Origin: Solanum dulcamara
Lineage: Eukaryota > Streptophyta > Magnoliopsida > Solanales > Solanaceae
Length of the DNA stretch: 64,000 bases
Assembly (NCBI RefSeq): GCF_947179165.1
Contig: NC_077243.1
Span: 55,373,501-55,437,500, forward strand
Direction: 5' to 3'
Under the pieces are notes generated by a model, which did not search any database, was not told where the DNA came from, and worked only from the letters and a program-made list of their open reading frames with translations. Both the position numbers and the translations under genes were made by a program. Below are positions 24,777 to 35,718 of the stretch, in pieces (position 1 is the stretch's first letter; each line of letters starts with the position of its first letter).

Positions 24777-24884
24777 ATATACGTGCACGTAAAAATCTGT
24801 AACATATCATCCATCCCTCAAATATCACCATAAAACATGTTCAAGAGCCCCTAGGTATAGGAGCTTACACCTCCCATCACTATT

Positions 24885-25650
24885 CAGTCTATAGAAGGCT
24901 CAAGGGTCGTAGTTCAACTACTTCAATGCCCTTATCAATCAAAAGTGAGTACAAGTCATGAGTTACATCCAAAATCTATAAATGGAACTATCTCTAACTC
25001 ATATCACATATCGTTTCACTTACATTAATCCATTTCAAGAAAAGGGAGGGATAGGCTTCACATGTAATACTTTTCATCACATAAAAGACTTACAAGACCA
25101 TAACTCAACTATCACAGGAGTTCTAACATCGAGAAGTGAATAAGATTTATGAACCATGATCGGGGTTCTATGAGTGGAATTATCCCCACATTATATATAC
25201 CATCCACTTATGGCTAAGACATACCAAGAGAAAAGAAGAGTTAATCCTTACATACCCTTTGCTTTTCGTCATCTAGGAGACAGTGAGAGACACTAACTCA
25301 ATTAGCATAGGAGCTCTCACTTCAAGAAGTAGGTAGGAGTCGTGAATCATTTCGGGGATTTATGAGTAAATTTATCCCCACATTTCATATTCCCAACATA
25401 CTTAAGACTAAGATACGCCAAGAGAAAGGAAGTATAGCTTTACATACTCATCACTTCCTAACGTATGGAAGGCTTGAGAAGCCCTAGTTCAATTACTGTA
25501 AAAGTGCTTTCATTCAGAGGTAAATGAGGACCGTAACTTACACTTGGAATTTATGAGTAGATTTACCCTCAAGCTTATATCATTCATTACTTAATGTGAA
25601 GACATGCCAAAAGAAAAGAGAGACAGGCTTTACATACTTATGCCAAAAAC
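24885..25650. repeat. Degenerate tandem repeat of about 190 bp, four units, in solo LTR E
   Basis: The marker 'gccaagagaaag' or variants recurs at 25034, 25223, 25417 and 25606 (spacing 189, 194, 189). Each unit also has a 'ggatttatgagta...ttatcccc'-like centre and a 'taactcaat' block. A further partial copy of the marker lies at about 25648. Confidence 0.7.
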
Positions 25651-27188
25651 ATGCCAAGAGAAAGAAGGTGGCTTCACATTCCTCTTGTCGATTGCTTTTA
25701 ACCCGGCTTGTCTCGTTGTACTTTAAACCTATTCAACACTAATGTAATACTAATATTAATAACCTTTTTCCAGCTTCTAAATACACAACTAATCACCCAT
25801 AGGAATCAATTCCTTAATCGCCTTTCTTGACTAGTCTCGACTAGTCTATTAGTTAGTTAAGAAGTTAACGGAATTCGGGCAGCATTTCCTCTATAACTCG
25901 CCCTATCCGAACATTCAATTAACCCCCAAAACTTAGAAGACATATTAACCAAAATAACCATCAGCCAATACACAATTATACCACTTCAACATTACACCAA
26001 ATAAGTCCCAAACAACCTGCTCAAAGTACGACTCCAAAATATGGTTTTCAATCTTTATTTTGTAAAATCTTAACCACACGAAATGGGACGTGATGTGGCT
26101 GAAACTACCAGCACTTATACCTATATTTAGACATGTTTTCATCCCTTCAACATAAATAAATCACCTCCAAATACAACACCATGCTAACGATAACACTAGT
26201 TAAATTTAAGCCGACTAGAATACATTAAAATAGTCCCTACATGACTTGCAGCCTCCTTCAGCAGTGACGTACATATTTTAACATCTCCAACTCACATTTA
26301 CACATCCATAACATGCTCAAACACTTACCCAAATGTGAGAGAAGAGAATCAAGTCATATCTTAACAAATGGGCTCCTAAACTTTGCTGAAAATTACTTCG
26401 AAAGCTCCTTAACATGCTGAAAGTTGCGGGCAGTTCACGTCACTTCTTGGTTGCCCCAAATAGTAATTTTATGTTGTTAAAAATCATTATTTAATGATAG
26501 GATACCTTAAATAATTAATTCATAGAACGAAAATGGAGGCCCTACCTTATTGCAGCCAAGTCGTAGCTCTCTCCTTTGTTTCTCTCAAGTTCACTAAACT
26601 TTTCTTAAGTAAAAAATGAAGAATGAGAGTATTTTCAGCAACTTACACAGATATATATCCTTCTTTGGAGAGGTACATGTGGCATCCCCTAAGGGTGACA
26701 CGTGGCAGCCCTCTAGGGCGCCACCTCATCCATGCATCCAATCCAAAGCCACCACGTGGCAGCGTGGGGCCCACCTCTAGTAGGTGTGTCACCTACTTGG
26801 TCCAAGTTGGTGCATCACCTACTTGTCACCTACTTGCTTCTTTTCATAAGTTCGTAATCTAGTTTATGCTCCTTTTCGTGGGTTTGTGGTATCGTCTCAC
26901 TTTAAGAATCTATATAATCTTTGCTACTTAAGCTCGACGTATAATTAAGTAGCTTAATTTTGTAAGCCATCCAAGTTGGTAATTTATGCGAGTAAGTCAG
27001 GTTCCATGACTTTTTATTTAGCCTCCAACTCCTTTCACATCTTTCCAAATTTATTTCCAATCATTTGGGATGGCCTCATCCTCCCTTCCTTAGGATTGTT
27101 TAGTCACATTGTAGCCATCTAGGATCAGATGACAACTTTCAAGAATCTTGAGAACACATCCCAAAGTACAAAAGTATGGGGTATAACA

Positions 27189-28640
27189 AGTGTGCTATAC
27201 CATCTGAGAACAAATGTGGTTGTCAATACTCTTAGTAGATTGTCCATGAACAGTGTTGCTCATATTGAGGATAAGAAGAAAGAGCTAGTGCAGGATGTGC
27301 ATAGATTACCCCATTTGGGAGTTCGATTGGTTGACTCCGAGGATAGTAGTGTCTTTGTGCCAAATAGTTTTGAATCATCTCTTATGGTGAATGTGAAGGA
27401 AAAACTAGATAGTAATTCCATTTGGTTGAATTGAAGAAAGCGATTGCCAAAAAAACCATTGAGGCTTTCTCCCAAGGTAGAGATGGTGTTTTGAGATATC
27501 AAGGCCGATTATATGTTCAGAATATTAATGGTTTGAAATATATAATATTGTACAAAGCTCATAACTTGTGATATTATATTCATCTTGATTCCACTAAGAT
27601 GTATCGAGATTTGAGGGAAGTGTATTGGTAGAATTCCATAAAAAAAGATATTGTGGAATTCATGGCTAAGTGTCCTAACTGTCAACAAGTGAAAATTGAG
27701 CATCAAAAATTGAGAGGTTTGGCTCAAGACATTAAGATTCCTACTTGGAAGTGGGAAGCCTTGAATATGGACTTGATTACTGGTTTACCTCATACTCATA
27801 AGAAACATGATTCTATTTGGGTGATTATTGACCACATGACTAAGTCGGCTTATTTTCTTCCTATTAAGACTTCATATTCATCTGAGGATTATGCTAGATT
27901 GTATATTTGAGAGTTGGTTAAGCTTTATAGTGTTTCATTATCTATCATCTCAGATCGACTTTCTCAATTTACATCACAGCTTTGGAGATCCTTCCAAAAA
28001 GAATTTTGGTACTCAAGTTAAGTTTAGTATAACTTTTAAGCCACAAATTGATGGTCAGGATGAGCGTACTATTCAGACTCTAGATTACATGTTGAGAGCA
28101 TATGTTATTTATTTTTAAGGAAATTGGTATGATCATTTGCCATTGATAGAGTTTTCTCATTAGAGAAAGATTGAAGACAGCCCAAAGCCGATAAAAGTCC
28201 TATTCAGATGTGAGAAGAAGAGAACTTGAATTTGAAGTTAATGATTGGGTTTACTTAAAAATTTCACCCATGAACGGTGTAATGCGTTTTGGTAAGAAAG
28301 GGAAGCTAAGTCACTTCTATGTTGGGCCATATTAGATTTTGAGGTGGATTGGTAAGGTGGCTTATGAGTTGGATTTGCCCTCTGATTTGGCATTGATGCA
28401 TCCAGTGTTCCATGTGTCTTTGTTGAGGAAGTTTGTTGGTAGTACTAGCTCCATTAAGCCATTGTACAGCATTGAAATTAAAGAAAGTCTTTCATATGAG
28501 GAGGTTACAGTTGAAATCTTGGACTGGCAAGTTAGAAAATTGAGGAACAAAGAAATAGCTTCAGGTAAAGTGTTATGGAAGAACTAAGAGGTTGAGGGTG
28601 CTACATAGAAGGCCGAAGCCGATATGATATCCTAATAGCC
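27189..28640 (+). pseudogene. Element C integrase and chromodomain-like tail
   Basis: 27189-27434 holds the linker ('VVVNTLSRLSMNSVAHIEDK'). 27549-27652 is the zinc-binding start in broken frame. 27653-27910 carries 'CPNCQQVKIEHQKLRG' and the first part of the core ('WEALNMDLITGLPHTHKKHD', first catalytic Asp). 27891-28118 carries the rest ('DERTIQTLDYMLRAY'). At about 28160 the sequence jumps from 'LPLIEFS' to 'RKIEDSPKP', so about 250 bp coding for the 'FEALYGRRCRSP' region are deleted. 28339-28587 is the tail ('HPVFHVSLLRKFVG', 'RNKEIASGKVLWKN'). Confidence 0.83.
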
Positions 28641-28937
28641 CCATCTTTTTCCTTCCATGCCAAGTTAAGATATTTAGTTCCTTCATGATCCAATCAGCCC
28701 AAATCATGTATTTCATTTGTCCTCATGGTTTTACAAACATTCATGTTCAAGAAATGAGTTTTAAAGTCATATTTTACTTTGAGATTAAAGATATAGTGTT
28801 TTATGCAATTTTGAGATGTTTTTGCATTCCTGATGGGCTGTTATGTTTCTTTGATATTTCATGCATGCTAGTTTAAGTCCCATTCAAGGACGAATAGTCC
28901 AAAGGGGAAGATATTGTAAGACCCTGGAACTTTTAAA
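28641..28937 (+). other. Element C 3' non-coding region, polypurine tract and first bases of its 3' LTR
   Basis: After the integrase tail comes about 260 bp of non-coding sequence, then the purine tract 'aaaggggaagatat' (28901-28914) and 'tgtaagaccctggaa' at 28915, the start of the 3' LTR. Only about 23 bp of LTR remain before element F sequence begins ('ccttgccgactgagt'). The frame 28685-28876 is not a gene. Confidence 0.65.
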
Positions 28938-29787
28938 GGGCCTTGCCGACTGAGTTAGGTACTAGATTGGATCTTAGTACCGCATTTCATTCTTAAACCG
29001 ATGGACAGTCTGAGTTCATAATTCAAGTGCTAGAGAATACATTTAGTGCGTGCGTGATAGATATTGGTTGTTATTGGGATCATCTCTTAACCTTGGTAGA
29101 GTTTTCGTACGATAATAGCTATCACTCGTGTATTGATATGACTCCATTAGAAGCATTGTATGGGAAGAGATGTAGGTCACCCATTAGTTGGTATGATTCA
29201 TTTGAAGTGAGACATTGGGGAACTTATCCTTTGAGGGAATCGTTATAGAAGGTCAAATTCATTCAAGAGAAGCTTCTAGCAGCTCAAAGTAGGCAGAAGG
29301 AGTATGTAGACCGAAAGGTTAGAAAATGCAGTTTATAGAGAAAGACAAGTGTTATTGATGGTTTCACCATGAAGGGTGTAGTGAGGTTTGGTAAGTGAGG
29401 TAAGCTCAGTCTGAGGTATATTGGGCCGTTTGAAGTTCTTAAGCATATTGGAGAGGTGGCCTATGAATTAGATTTACCTCCAGATTTTTCCAGAGTGTAC
29501 CCAGTATTTCATGTTTCTATGCAAAAGAAATATCATGGTGATGGAAATTATATTATTCGCTGGGATTCGGTCTTACTTGATGAGAATTTTTCCCATGAGG
29601 AGGAGCCTATAGCTATTCAAGACAAGGAGGTTCACAAGTTGAGGTCTAAGAAGATTGCATCTGTGAAGGTCCAATGGAAGAATCATTCAGTTGAGGAGTC
29701 TACTTGGGAGACTGAGGCGGATATGCATGGAAGATATCCATATTTATTCATCGATCAGTATCCTTTTCTACCCTCGCTCTTCATTTG
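28938..29787 (+). pseudogene. Element F integrase C-terminus, copy 1
   Basis: 29027-29248 gives the end of the core ('VEFSYDNSYHSCIDMTPLEA', '[10 protein letters not shown]'); then a broken stretch with 'AAQSRQKEYVDRKVR'; then 29456-29788 gives 'AYELDLPPDFSRVYPVFHV' and the chromodomain-like tail 'VKVQWKNHSVEESTWETEAD'. Copy 2 (31690-32780) has the same parts, and the two differ by scattered changes. Confidence 0.82.
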
Positions 29788-29825
29788 ACCATTCGGGAAT
29801 GAACAGTAGGTAAATTGGTATCTAT

Positions 29826-31040
29826 TGTAATGACCCATTAGGTTATTTTGAGTATTAGAGATTCGTAATTAATAAAAGACTCCTCCGATGGAATTTAAAT
29901 AGATATTTTGGACAATTTAGTAACTAAAGTTATTTAACTGAGGGGTAACTTTAGATAATTAATTTAGTTGATGAGATAAATTGATTAATACCCTGTACTA
30001 CTTTATTTATTAAAATAAATTAATAGGATTTAATATAATTTTGTATCATACGACAAACCACTGTTGCGGCTTCTATTGATAACAGTCAAAGGAAACCACT
30101 GCATTACGAGGAACGCAGATCATCCAGGTAAAAACAAATGACCATTCTTCGATTTTGTAATTTATGTATGTGTATTAGAATTACATTTGGCATGTGTGGT
30201 CACTTGGAGGATACGGTGTATTATATTGGATTTAGAAGCTGTTAAAGCTTTCAAATAAGGTTGTTGCTAGACACGTGGGTGCTTAAAACTTTAATGACAA
30301 ACTCTTTTGTTAATTGTTAAGTAATGATTAATAGGATTATAGGATAATCATGGATAATGGTTGGGAAAGGATGGTTGGTGTGATTGAATTGGTGGCGGTA
30401 ATAACATTCTCCAATTAGTTTTTTTGGAATGTTATTAGTTCAAATCAGTTAGTTCTTGTTTAAAATTTACTCTTTTAATTTATACATTATAATTCAAGTT
30501 TTGATATATTGAAATAGCTAATTAAATATTAGGTGTATTGTATTATATGAATACCATTAAGGTTATGCATTTAATTTTTGTGGTTTGGATGGTTGATATG
30601 TTATTGTGATTGGTCTGAAATCTCAAGACCGTGAAATTCATAATCTTGAACTTGCCCTATCAAAGGTGATGCCTTGAATAAAGAAAGCTTGATGAAATAT
30701 TGTTAATGAAGTGAAATGTGATACTAAAGAATGATATATTAATAATATTTGGATCAAGAGTCACGTTTTGACAAGGTATATTGGGATTGGATGTCACGTT
30801 CTAACACAGTGGTTGATATGTTGTTGTGATTGGTATGAAATCTCATGACTATGAAATCCATAATCTTGAACTTGCCCTGTCAATGGTGATGCGTTGAATA
30901 AAAAACACTTAATGAAATATTGTTAATGAAGTGAAATGTGATAATAAAGAATGATAAATTAATTATATTTGGATTGGATGTCATATTCTGACATGGTATA
31001 TTGGGATCGGGTGTCACGTTTCGACATGGCTTGGATCATA
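29826..31040 (+). repeat. Element F LTR, copy 1 (partial), with 220-bp tandem duplication
   Basis: Starts 'tgtaatgaccc' and matches 32857-33607 closely, then lacks a block of about 420 bp that copy 2 has at 33608-34032. A segment beginning 'ggttgatatgtta' at 30591 is repeated from 30811, a 220-bp tandem duplication ending near 31030. The right end of the LTR is not present. Many short A/T-rich stretches, no gene. Confidence 0.72.
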
Positions 31041-31689
31041 AATTTGGTTACTTTTGATTATTAAAGGACATAAGAGAGTTTCACTTAAAGTTTTGATTTA
31101 GATGATGAGGTAAAATATCATGGGTTGTTGGTCAAAGGATAAGATTGATAAACGAGTTAGCGAAAGGAACAAGAGTCTGATATATCAAAAAGTTCAAGGT
31201 ATTTGAAATTTGCGTCATGGAAGGAATCTAAGAAAGTGAAGGAATAAGACATCTCGTACAGACCCTTGGTTCGGATTTGAAGGTTGTATGAGTTTTTGCC
31301 TTTGAGTTCAGATATAACCATGCAATGTGAACTAGTCCTACACAGACTTACTAGGGGTTTATCAATGACTTTTACAAAGATTGGGTTTTGATCTGAGAGA
31401 CAAGCAGTGATGTGTGGAAGATGTTGCATTTTTATGTTGGTTTGAATTATTTGAATTATGGTAGATGACTTATGAGGGAGCTATGGTATGGACTTACAAT
31501 TCTATATACTTATTGAAAATTTTAAGGGGATTGAAACTACTCTATTGATGGGACTACACAGACTGTTGTGATGTGTTACATAGACACTTAATGGTAAATA
31601 AATGTATTGTGCTCATAGTATACATAATTATTAGGGTGACCAAGAATCTCTCTAAATTTTGGCATGAGGTATATGATTCTTTAATTCAG
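31041..31689. other. Unassigned stretch inside element F
   Basis: About 650 bp between the end of LTR copy 1 and the second integrase piece. I recognise no domain or repeat in it. The minus-strand frame of 90 residues at 31157-31429 has no family I know. By position it may be decayed internal sequence of F (integrase zinc-binding or RNase H region). Confidence 0.4.
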
Positions 31690-32780
31690 ATTATTCTTAC
31701 AGAGGCTTAGAGGGACACTTAAGAGAATGTCCATTCCTGAATGTAAGTGGAAAAGGATTGCAATGGATTTTATGGGGGATCTTCCAAAGATATTGGATAA
31801 GTTTGATTTGATATGGGTAATTTTTGACATGTTAACTAAGTTTACACTTTTAATTCAAGTTAAGGTGACTTACAATGTATAGAAGTTAGCCAAACTCTCT
31901 ATTGGCGAGATTGGAAGTTTCGATTTCCATCATATCAGATAGAGGTATGCAATTTATTTATAAATTTTGAAGGACCTTGCCGACTGAGTTATGTATTAGA
32001 TTGGATCTTAGTACCGTATTCCATCCTCAAATTGATGGACAGTCCAAGCGCATAATTCAAGTGCTAGAGGATATGTTTCGTGTGTGTGATAGATTTTAGT
32101 TGTCACTGGATCGGATCTTACCCTTGGTAGAGTTTTTGTACAATAATAGCTATCACTCGAGTATTAATATGAATCCATTTGAGGCATTATATGGGAGGAG
32201 ATGTAGGTCTCCCATTAGTTGGTTTGATACATTTGAAGTGAGACGTTGGGGAACTAATCCTTTGAGGAAATCGTTAGAGAAGGTGAAATTCATTCAAGTG
32301 AAGCTTCTAGCAGCTCAGAGTAGGCAAAAGGAGTATGTAGACCGAAAGGTTAGAACATGGAGTTTATGGAGGGAGACAAGTGTTGTTGACGGTTTCGCCC
32401 ATGAAGGGTGTAGCGAGGTTTGGTCAGAGAGGTAAACTCAGTCCGAGGTATATTGGGCTGTTTGAAGTTCTTAAGCGTATTGGATAGGTGACCTATGAAT
32501 TGGATTTATCTCCAGGTTTGTCCGGAGTGCACCCAGTACATGTTTCTATGCAAAAAAAATATCATGGTGATGGAAACTATATTATTCGCTGGGATTCGGT
32601 CTTACTTGATGAATTTTTTTCTTATGAGGAGGAGCCCATAGCTATTAAAGACAAGGAGGTTCATAAGTTGAGGTCTAAGGAGATTGCATCTGTGAAGGTC
32701 CAATGGAAGAATTGTTCAGTTGAGGAGTCCACTTGGGAGACTTAGGCGGATATGCATGGAAGATATCCACATTTATTCAT
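31690..32780 (+). pseudogene. Element F integrase core and C-terminus, copy 2
   Basis: Begins with 'RMSIPECKWKRIAMDFM', the start of the catalytic core with its first Asp, then 'KFDLIWVIFDMLTKF'. The second Asp region ('SDRGMQF') is in another frame near 31938-31950. 32100-32435 gives 'VEFLYNNSYHSSINMNPFEA' and 'GRRCRSPISWFD'; 32488-32745 gives the tail 'VKVQWKNCSVEESTWET'. Stops occur at several places. The duplicated part starts where copy 1 starts, at 'ccttgccgactgagtta'. Confidence 0.82.
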
Positions 32781-32856
32781 CGAGTCAGGTATCCTTTTCT
32801 ACCCTCACTCTTTATTTAACCGTTCGGAGATGAACGGTAGGTAAATTGGTATCTAT

Positions 32857-34832
32857 TATAACGATCCATTAGGTTGTTTTGAGTACTAAAGATTCTTAAT
32901 TAATAAAAGACTCCTTAGGTGGATTTTAAATGGATATTTTGGATAATTCGGTAACTAAAGTTATTTAATTGAGGGGTAACTTTAGATAATTAATTTAGTT
33001 GGTAGGATAAATTGATAATTTATTTAATACCCTATCCTATTTTATTTATTAAAATAAATTAATAGAATTTAATATAATTTTGTATCATACCACAAACCAC
33101 TATTGATGCTTCTATCGATAACAGTCAAAGAAAACCACTGCATTACGAGAAACGCAGATCATCCAGGTAAAAACAAATGACCAATCTTCAATTTTGTAAT
33201 TTATGTATGTGTATTAGAATTACATTTGGCATATGTGGTCACTTGGAGGATAAGGTGTATTATATTGGATTTAGAAGCTATTGAAGCTTTCAAATAAGGT
33301 TGCTGCTACACACGTGGGTGCTTAAAACTTTGAAGACAAATTCTTTTGTTAATTGTTAAGTAATGATTAATAGGATTATAGGATAATCATGGATAATGGT
33401 TGGGAAAGGATGGTTGGTGTGATTGAATTGGTGGCGGTAGTAACATTCTCCAATTAGTTTTTTTTGGAATGTTATTAGTTCGAATCAGTTAGTTCCTGTT
33501 TAAAATTTACTCTTTTAATTTATACATTATAATTCAAGTTTTGATATATTGAGATAGCTAATTAAATATTAGGTGTATTGTATTATATGAATACCATCAA
33601 GGTTATGCTATTTGGAGGAATTAAGACTTAATCCTAGGCTTGAGTTTTAGGAAATTGATTATAGAGTTGGGTGAGTTGTTGGGTCTAGGTTAAACATATA
33701 TATATTATTGGTGTCTACAGATTTGTTTACTTACAAATATTATATATTTGATAGATTGGAAACGTGAGGCATTGAAGAAAGACTCGTTTGCTTATGAATA
33801 TTGTATACTTGATAGATTGGAAACGTGAGGCATTGAAGAAAGACTCGTTTGCTTATGAATATTGTATACTTGATAGATTGGAAACGTGAGGCAATGAAGA
33901 AAGGAAAGACATTAGTGAATTAGCTTGTTTGACTTCTGCTTCTTCAGTTGAGGTAGGTTATGGTTTTATTCTATATCATAGATACACTCTTAATAGTGAT
34001 TGATAGTCATTGAGTAATGTGTGAAATTTACTATGCATTTAATTTTTGTGGTTTGGATGGTTGATATGTTATTGTGATTGGTCTGAAATCCCAAGACCGT
34101 GAAATCCATAATCTTGAACTTGCCCTATCAAAGGTGATGCCTTGAATAAAGAAAGTTTGATGAAATATTGTTAATGAAGTGAAATGTTATAATAAAGAAT
34201 GATATATTAATAATATTTGGATCAGGAGTCACGTTCCGACAAGGTATATTGGGATTGGATGTCACGTTCTGACAGGGTATATTGATCTTGTTGGTTGCCA
34301 TCTGTTAAATGCTATGGTTGATTTCCCGCTATTACTTTATGCATATTGATTTCTATTTTGAGTCGGCCGATGATACCTACTCAGTACATGTTGCCCTGTG
34401 CTGACCCCTACTTGTATTTTTCTTTATTTTATTTTCTAGAGTGCAGCGAGTGTTCAATCGATTTCGACTCGACCTCAGCTCTAGTCAGTGTCCAGCACAT
34501 CAGGTTCCAGGGTGAGCTATTCCTTCTAGCTCTTGTTGGATTCTCTTGGGCATGGCATGATGTCTTTAGTTTTTGGACACATTAAGTTATTTATTTATTC
34601 TAGTATTGATATTTTCAGACTTAGTATTTTAGAATTAGATATCCTTGAAGTGATGACTTTCAGGTTTTTGAAAAACGTATCTAATAGACTTTAGTGATTT
34701 TATTATTTCTTACTTTCATAAATTGAGCTTCCGCATTATTTTTATATTTTATAAGTTGAAATTGTATCGTTGGTTCTCCCACCTAGGATATTAAGTGTGA
34801 GTGTCACTCATGACCCGTTTTGGGTCGTGACA
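32857..34832 (+). repeat. Element F LTR, copy 2 (about 1976 bp)
   Basis: Starts 'tataacgatcc' (decayed from tgtaatgaccc) and ends 'ttttgggtcgtgaca'. It includes a block absent from copy 1 (33608-34032), with a 61-bp tandem repeat at 33719-33905. Near its end are 'gtgtcactcatgacc' and a short frame (34346-34585) that is not a gene. Confidence 0.75.
33719..33905 (+). repeat. 61-bp tandem repeat in element F LTR
   Basis: 'gatagattggaaacgtgagg' occurs at 33750, 33811 and 33872, exactly 61 bp apart; the first unit is more diverged in its left half. The second and third units are nearly identical, so the last duplication is recent. Confidence 0.9.
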
Positions 34833-35401
34833 ATTTACCAATAAGATAAATGTTTTATTTTTCTCATGACTTTACTCATGTTTTAATGATATTTGTCCTG
34901 CATCCATGATTCATATTGCTCATGTCCTATATTTATTGTCCATGCATCTTCTCACATACTTAGTGCATTTCATGTATTAACGCATACTTTTGCTTATATT
35001 GTATCATAATATAAGGTCCGACAATCGCGTTCATCCACCTCCCGCTCGTGGCTAGAGTTCATTATTGTTGCTTTGTTGGTGAGTCCTCATGTTCCTAGGA
35101 TGAGACATTTACTTGATTATGAGTCTATGACTTTCTTTTAACTTTCATATTGGGTGAGCTGGGAGATTGTCTCACGCCCCCATCTAATAGTAGATGCATG
35201 TTAGATAGTAAATAGTCTGTGTTGTTATTTTCTCATTTCGAGACTTATGCTTTTATTCAGATGTTGCTTCCGTATCATGATCTTTCTTATTTACTTTCTT
35301 TACCTTATGTATGCTCTTGATGTTATGCTAAGAGGCTTGGTTGTGGTCCTTCAAAATTCTAATTGCCGTGTTACGGCTAAGCCCTAAGTCAGGTCGTGAC
35401 A
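34833..35401 (+). repeat. Element C 3' LTR, distal remnant
   Basis: Matches the last part of the 5' LTR (about 17958-18522), with shared blocks 'ttactcatgttttaatgata', 'cacatacttagtgcat' and 'gagtcctcatgtt', and ends 'gtcgtgaca'. It is what remains of C's 3' LTR after element F replaced the rest. Confidence 0.8.
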
Positions 35402-35718
35402 GATTTTCTCCATGGAGACCACCACTGTCAGTGGTGGCCTCTACAGATCTTGAACAACATGCGTGGTGTGGACTTCTCAGGACCCTTGAAGGGGTCGGAC
35501 CACGAGACACCACCAGAGCTCGTGGTGCCTCCCAAAGTTCGTGAACCCTCTCGTGGTCCTCCACCCCTAAGTGCCCACTTCTAGAGTGGGACCACTTGAG
35601 CTCTCCACGACCCCGTGGTCTTCTTCATGACCCATTAAGGGCTCCGTGAAGTCCACATAGTGCAAAGAAACTTCTTTTGAACTCCATTTCTGACTTTCCA
35701 ACTTCCGGGGGTCTTACA
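35402..35718 (-). repeat. Element B 5' LTR, inner part (continuation of 16253)
   Basis: 'gattttctccatggagacc' continues the LTR interrupted at 16253, as judged from the intact order in B's other LTR ('ggggttttcctacacggaga' at 2887). It ends 'gggggtcttaca'. It contains palindromic words such as 'accactgtcagtggt'. The frames at 35328-35584 on both strands are due to this GC-richer sequence. Confidence 0.75.

Larger units (their letters stand above)
23771..27188. mobile_element. Solo LTR E, 3418 bp, with internal tandem arrays
   Basis: Starts 'tgtcacaatcc', ends 'ggggtataaca', flanked by AGTAT (23766-23770) and AGTGT (27189-27193). Removing it joins C's 'KDYDIS' to 'VLYHLR', the normal end of RNase H. 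No retroviral coding domain is seen, so this is one large solo LTR. It holds a 40-bp array (24538-24776), a degenerate array of about 190 bp (24885-25650) and a GC-richer block at 26670-26850. Frames at 24106-24831, 25945-26142 and 26623-26862 are artefacts of these repeats. Strand is not determined. Confidence 0.78.
28938..34832 (+). mobile_element. Element F: rearranged Ty3/gypsy fragment, second lineage, two integrase-LTR copies
   Basis: F consists of an integrase C-terminus plus partial LTR (28938-31040), an unassigned stretch, and a second integrase piece plus full LTR (31690-34832). It sits inside the 3' LTR of C: C's LTR starts at 28915 and its end resumes at 34833. The start of F is abrupt, in the middle of integrase, so the 5' part of F and most of C's LTR are gone. 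Protein motifs place F in another gypsy lineage than A, B, C and H, probably the same as the split gag at 582-987 and 35719-36240. Confidence 0.7.
16254..35401 (+). mobile_element. Element C: Ty3/gypsy retrotransposon (plus strand) inserted in element B 5' LTR
   Basis: C starts at 'tataagactccg' (decayed from tgtaagac) and ends at 'gtcgtgaca' (35401), flanked by GGTTT (16249-16253) and GATTT (35402-35406), one transition apart. On either side B's LTR reads continuously. Plus-strand order: 5' LTR, primer site, gag, protease (split by solo LTR D), reverse transcriptase and RNase H (split from integrase by solo LTR E), integrase, polypurine tract, and a 3' LTR mostly replaced by element F. All coding parts are broken. 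Confidence 0.8.
988..35718 (-). mobile_element. Element B: outer Ty3/gypsy retrotransposon carrying nested insertions
   Basis: B is the host of most insertions in the left half. Its outer limits are 'tgtcatgatcc' at 988 and 'gtcttaca' ending at 35718, flanked by ACTAT (983-987) and ACCAT (35719-35723), a 5-bp target duplication with one transition. Order on the minus strand: 5' LTR (35718-35402, then 16253-15791, split by C), primer site, gag (about 15422-14402), protease (14401-14054), reverse transcriptase and RNase H (14038-12681), integrase (12647-11561, then 3666-3100, split by A), and a truncated 3' LTR (2948-988). All frames are broken, so it cannot encode its own proteins. Confidence 0.8.

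Noticed and set aside
24496..24831. Two overlapping minus-strand frames with repeated Tyr/Ile/Gly-rich peptides
   Set aside because: They only translate the 40-bp tandem array of solo LTR E. The frame is kept open by the repeat composition; there is no homologue and no promoter.
26623..26862. A short GC-richer frame of 79 residues as a gene
   Set aside because: It lies inside solo LTR E between its TG and CA ends and has no recognisable family; such GC-richer blocks are common in these LTRs.
35328..35584. Overlapping frames on both strands in a GC-rich stretch just upstream of the WD40 gene
   Set aside because: The stretch is the end of C's 3' LTR and the inner part of B's 5' LTR with palindromic words; open frames on both strands follow from the composition.
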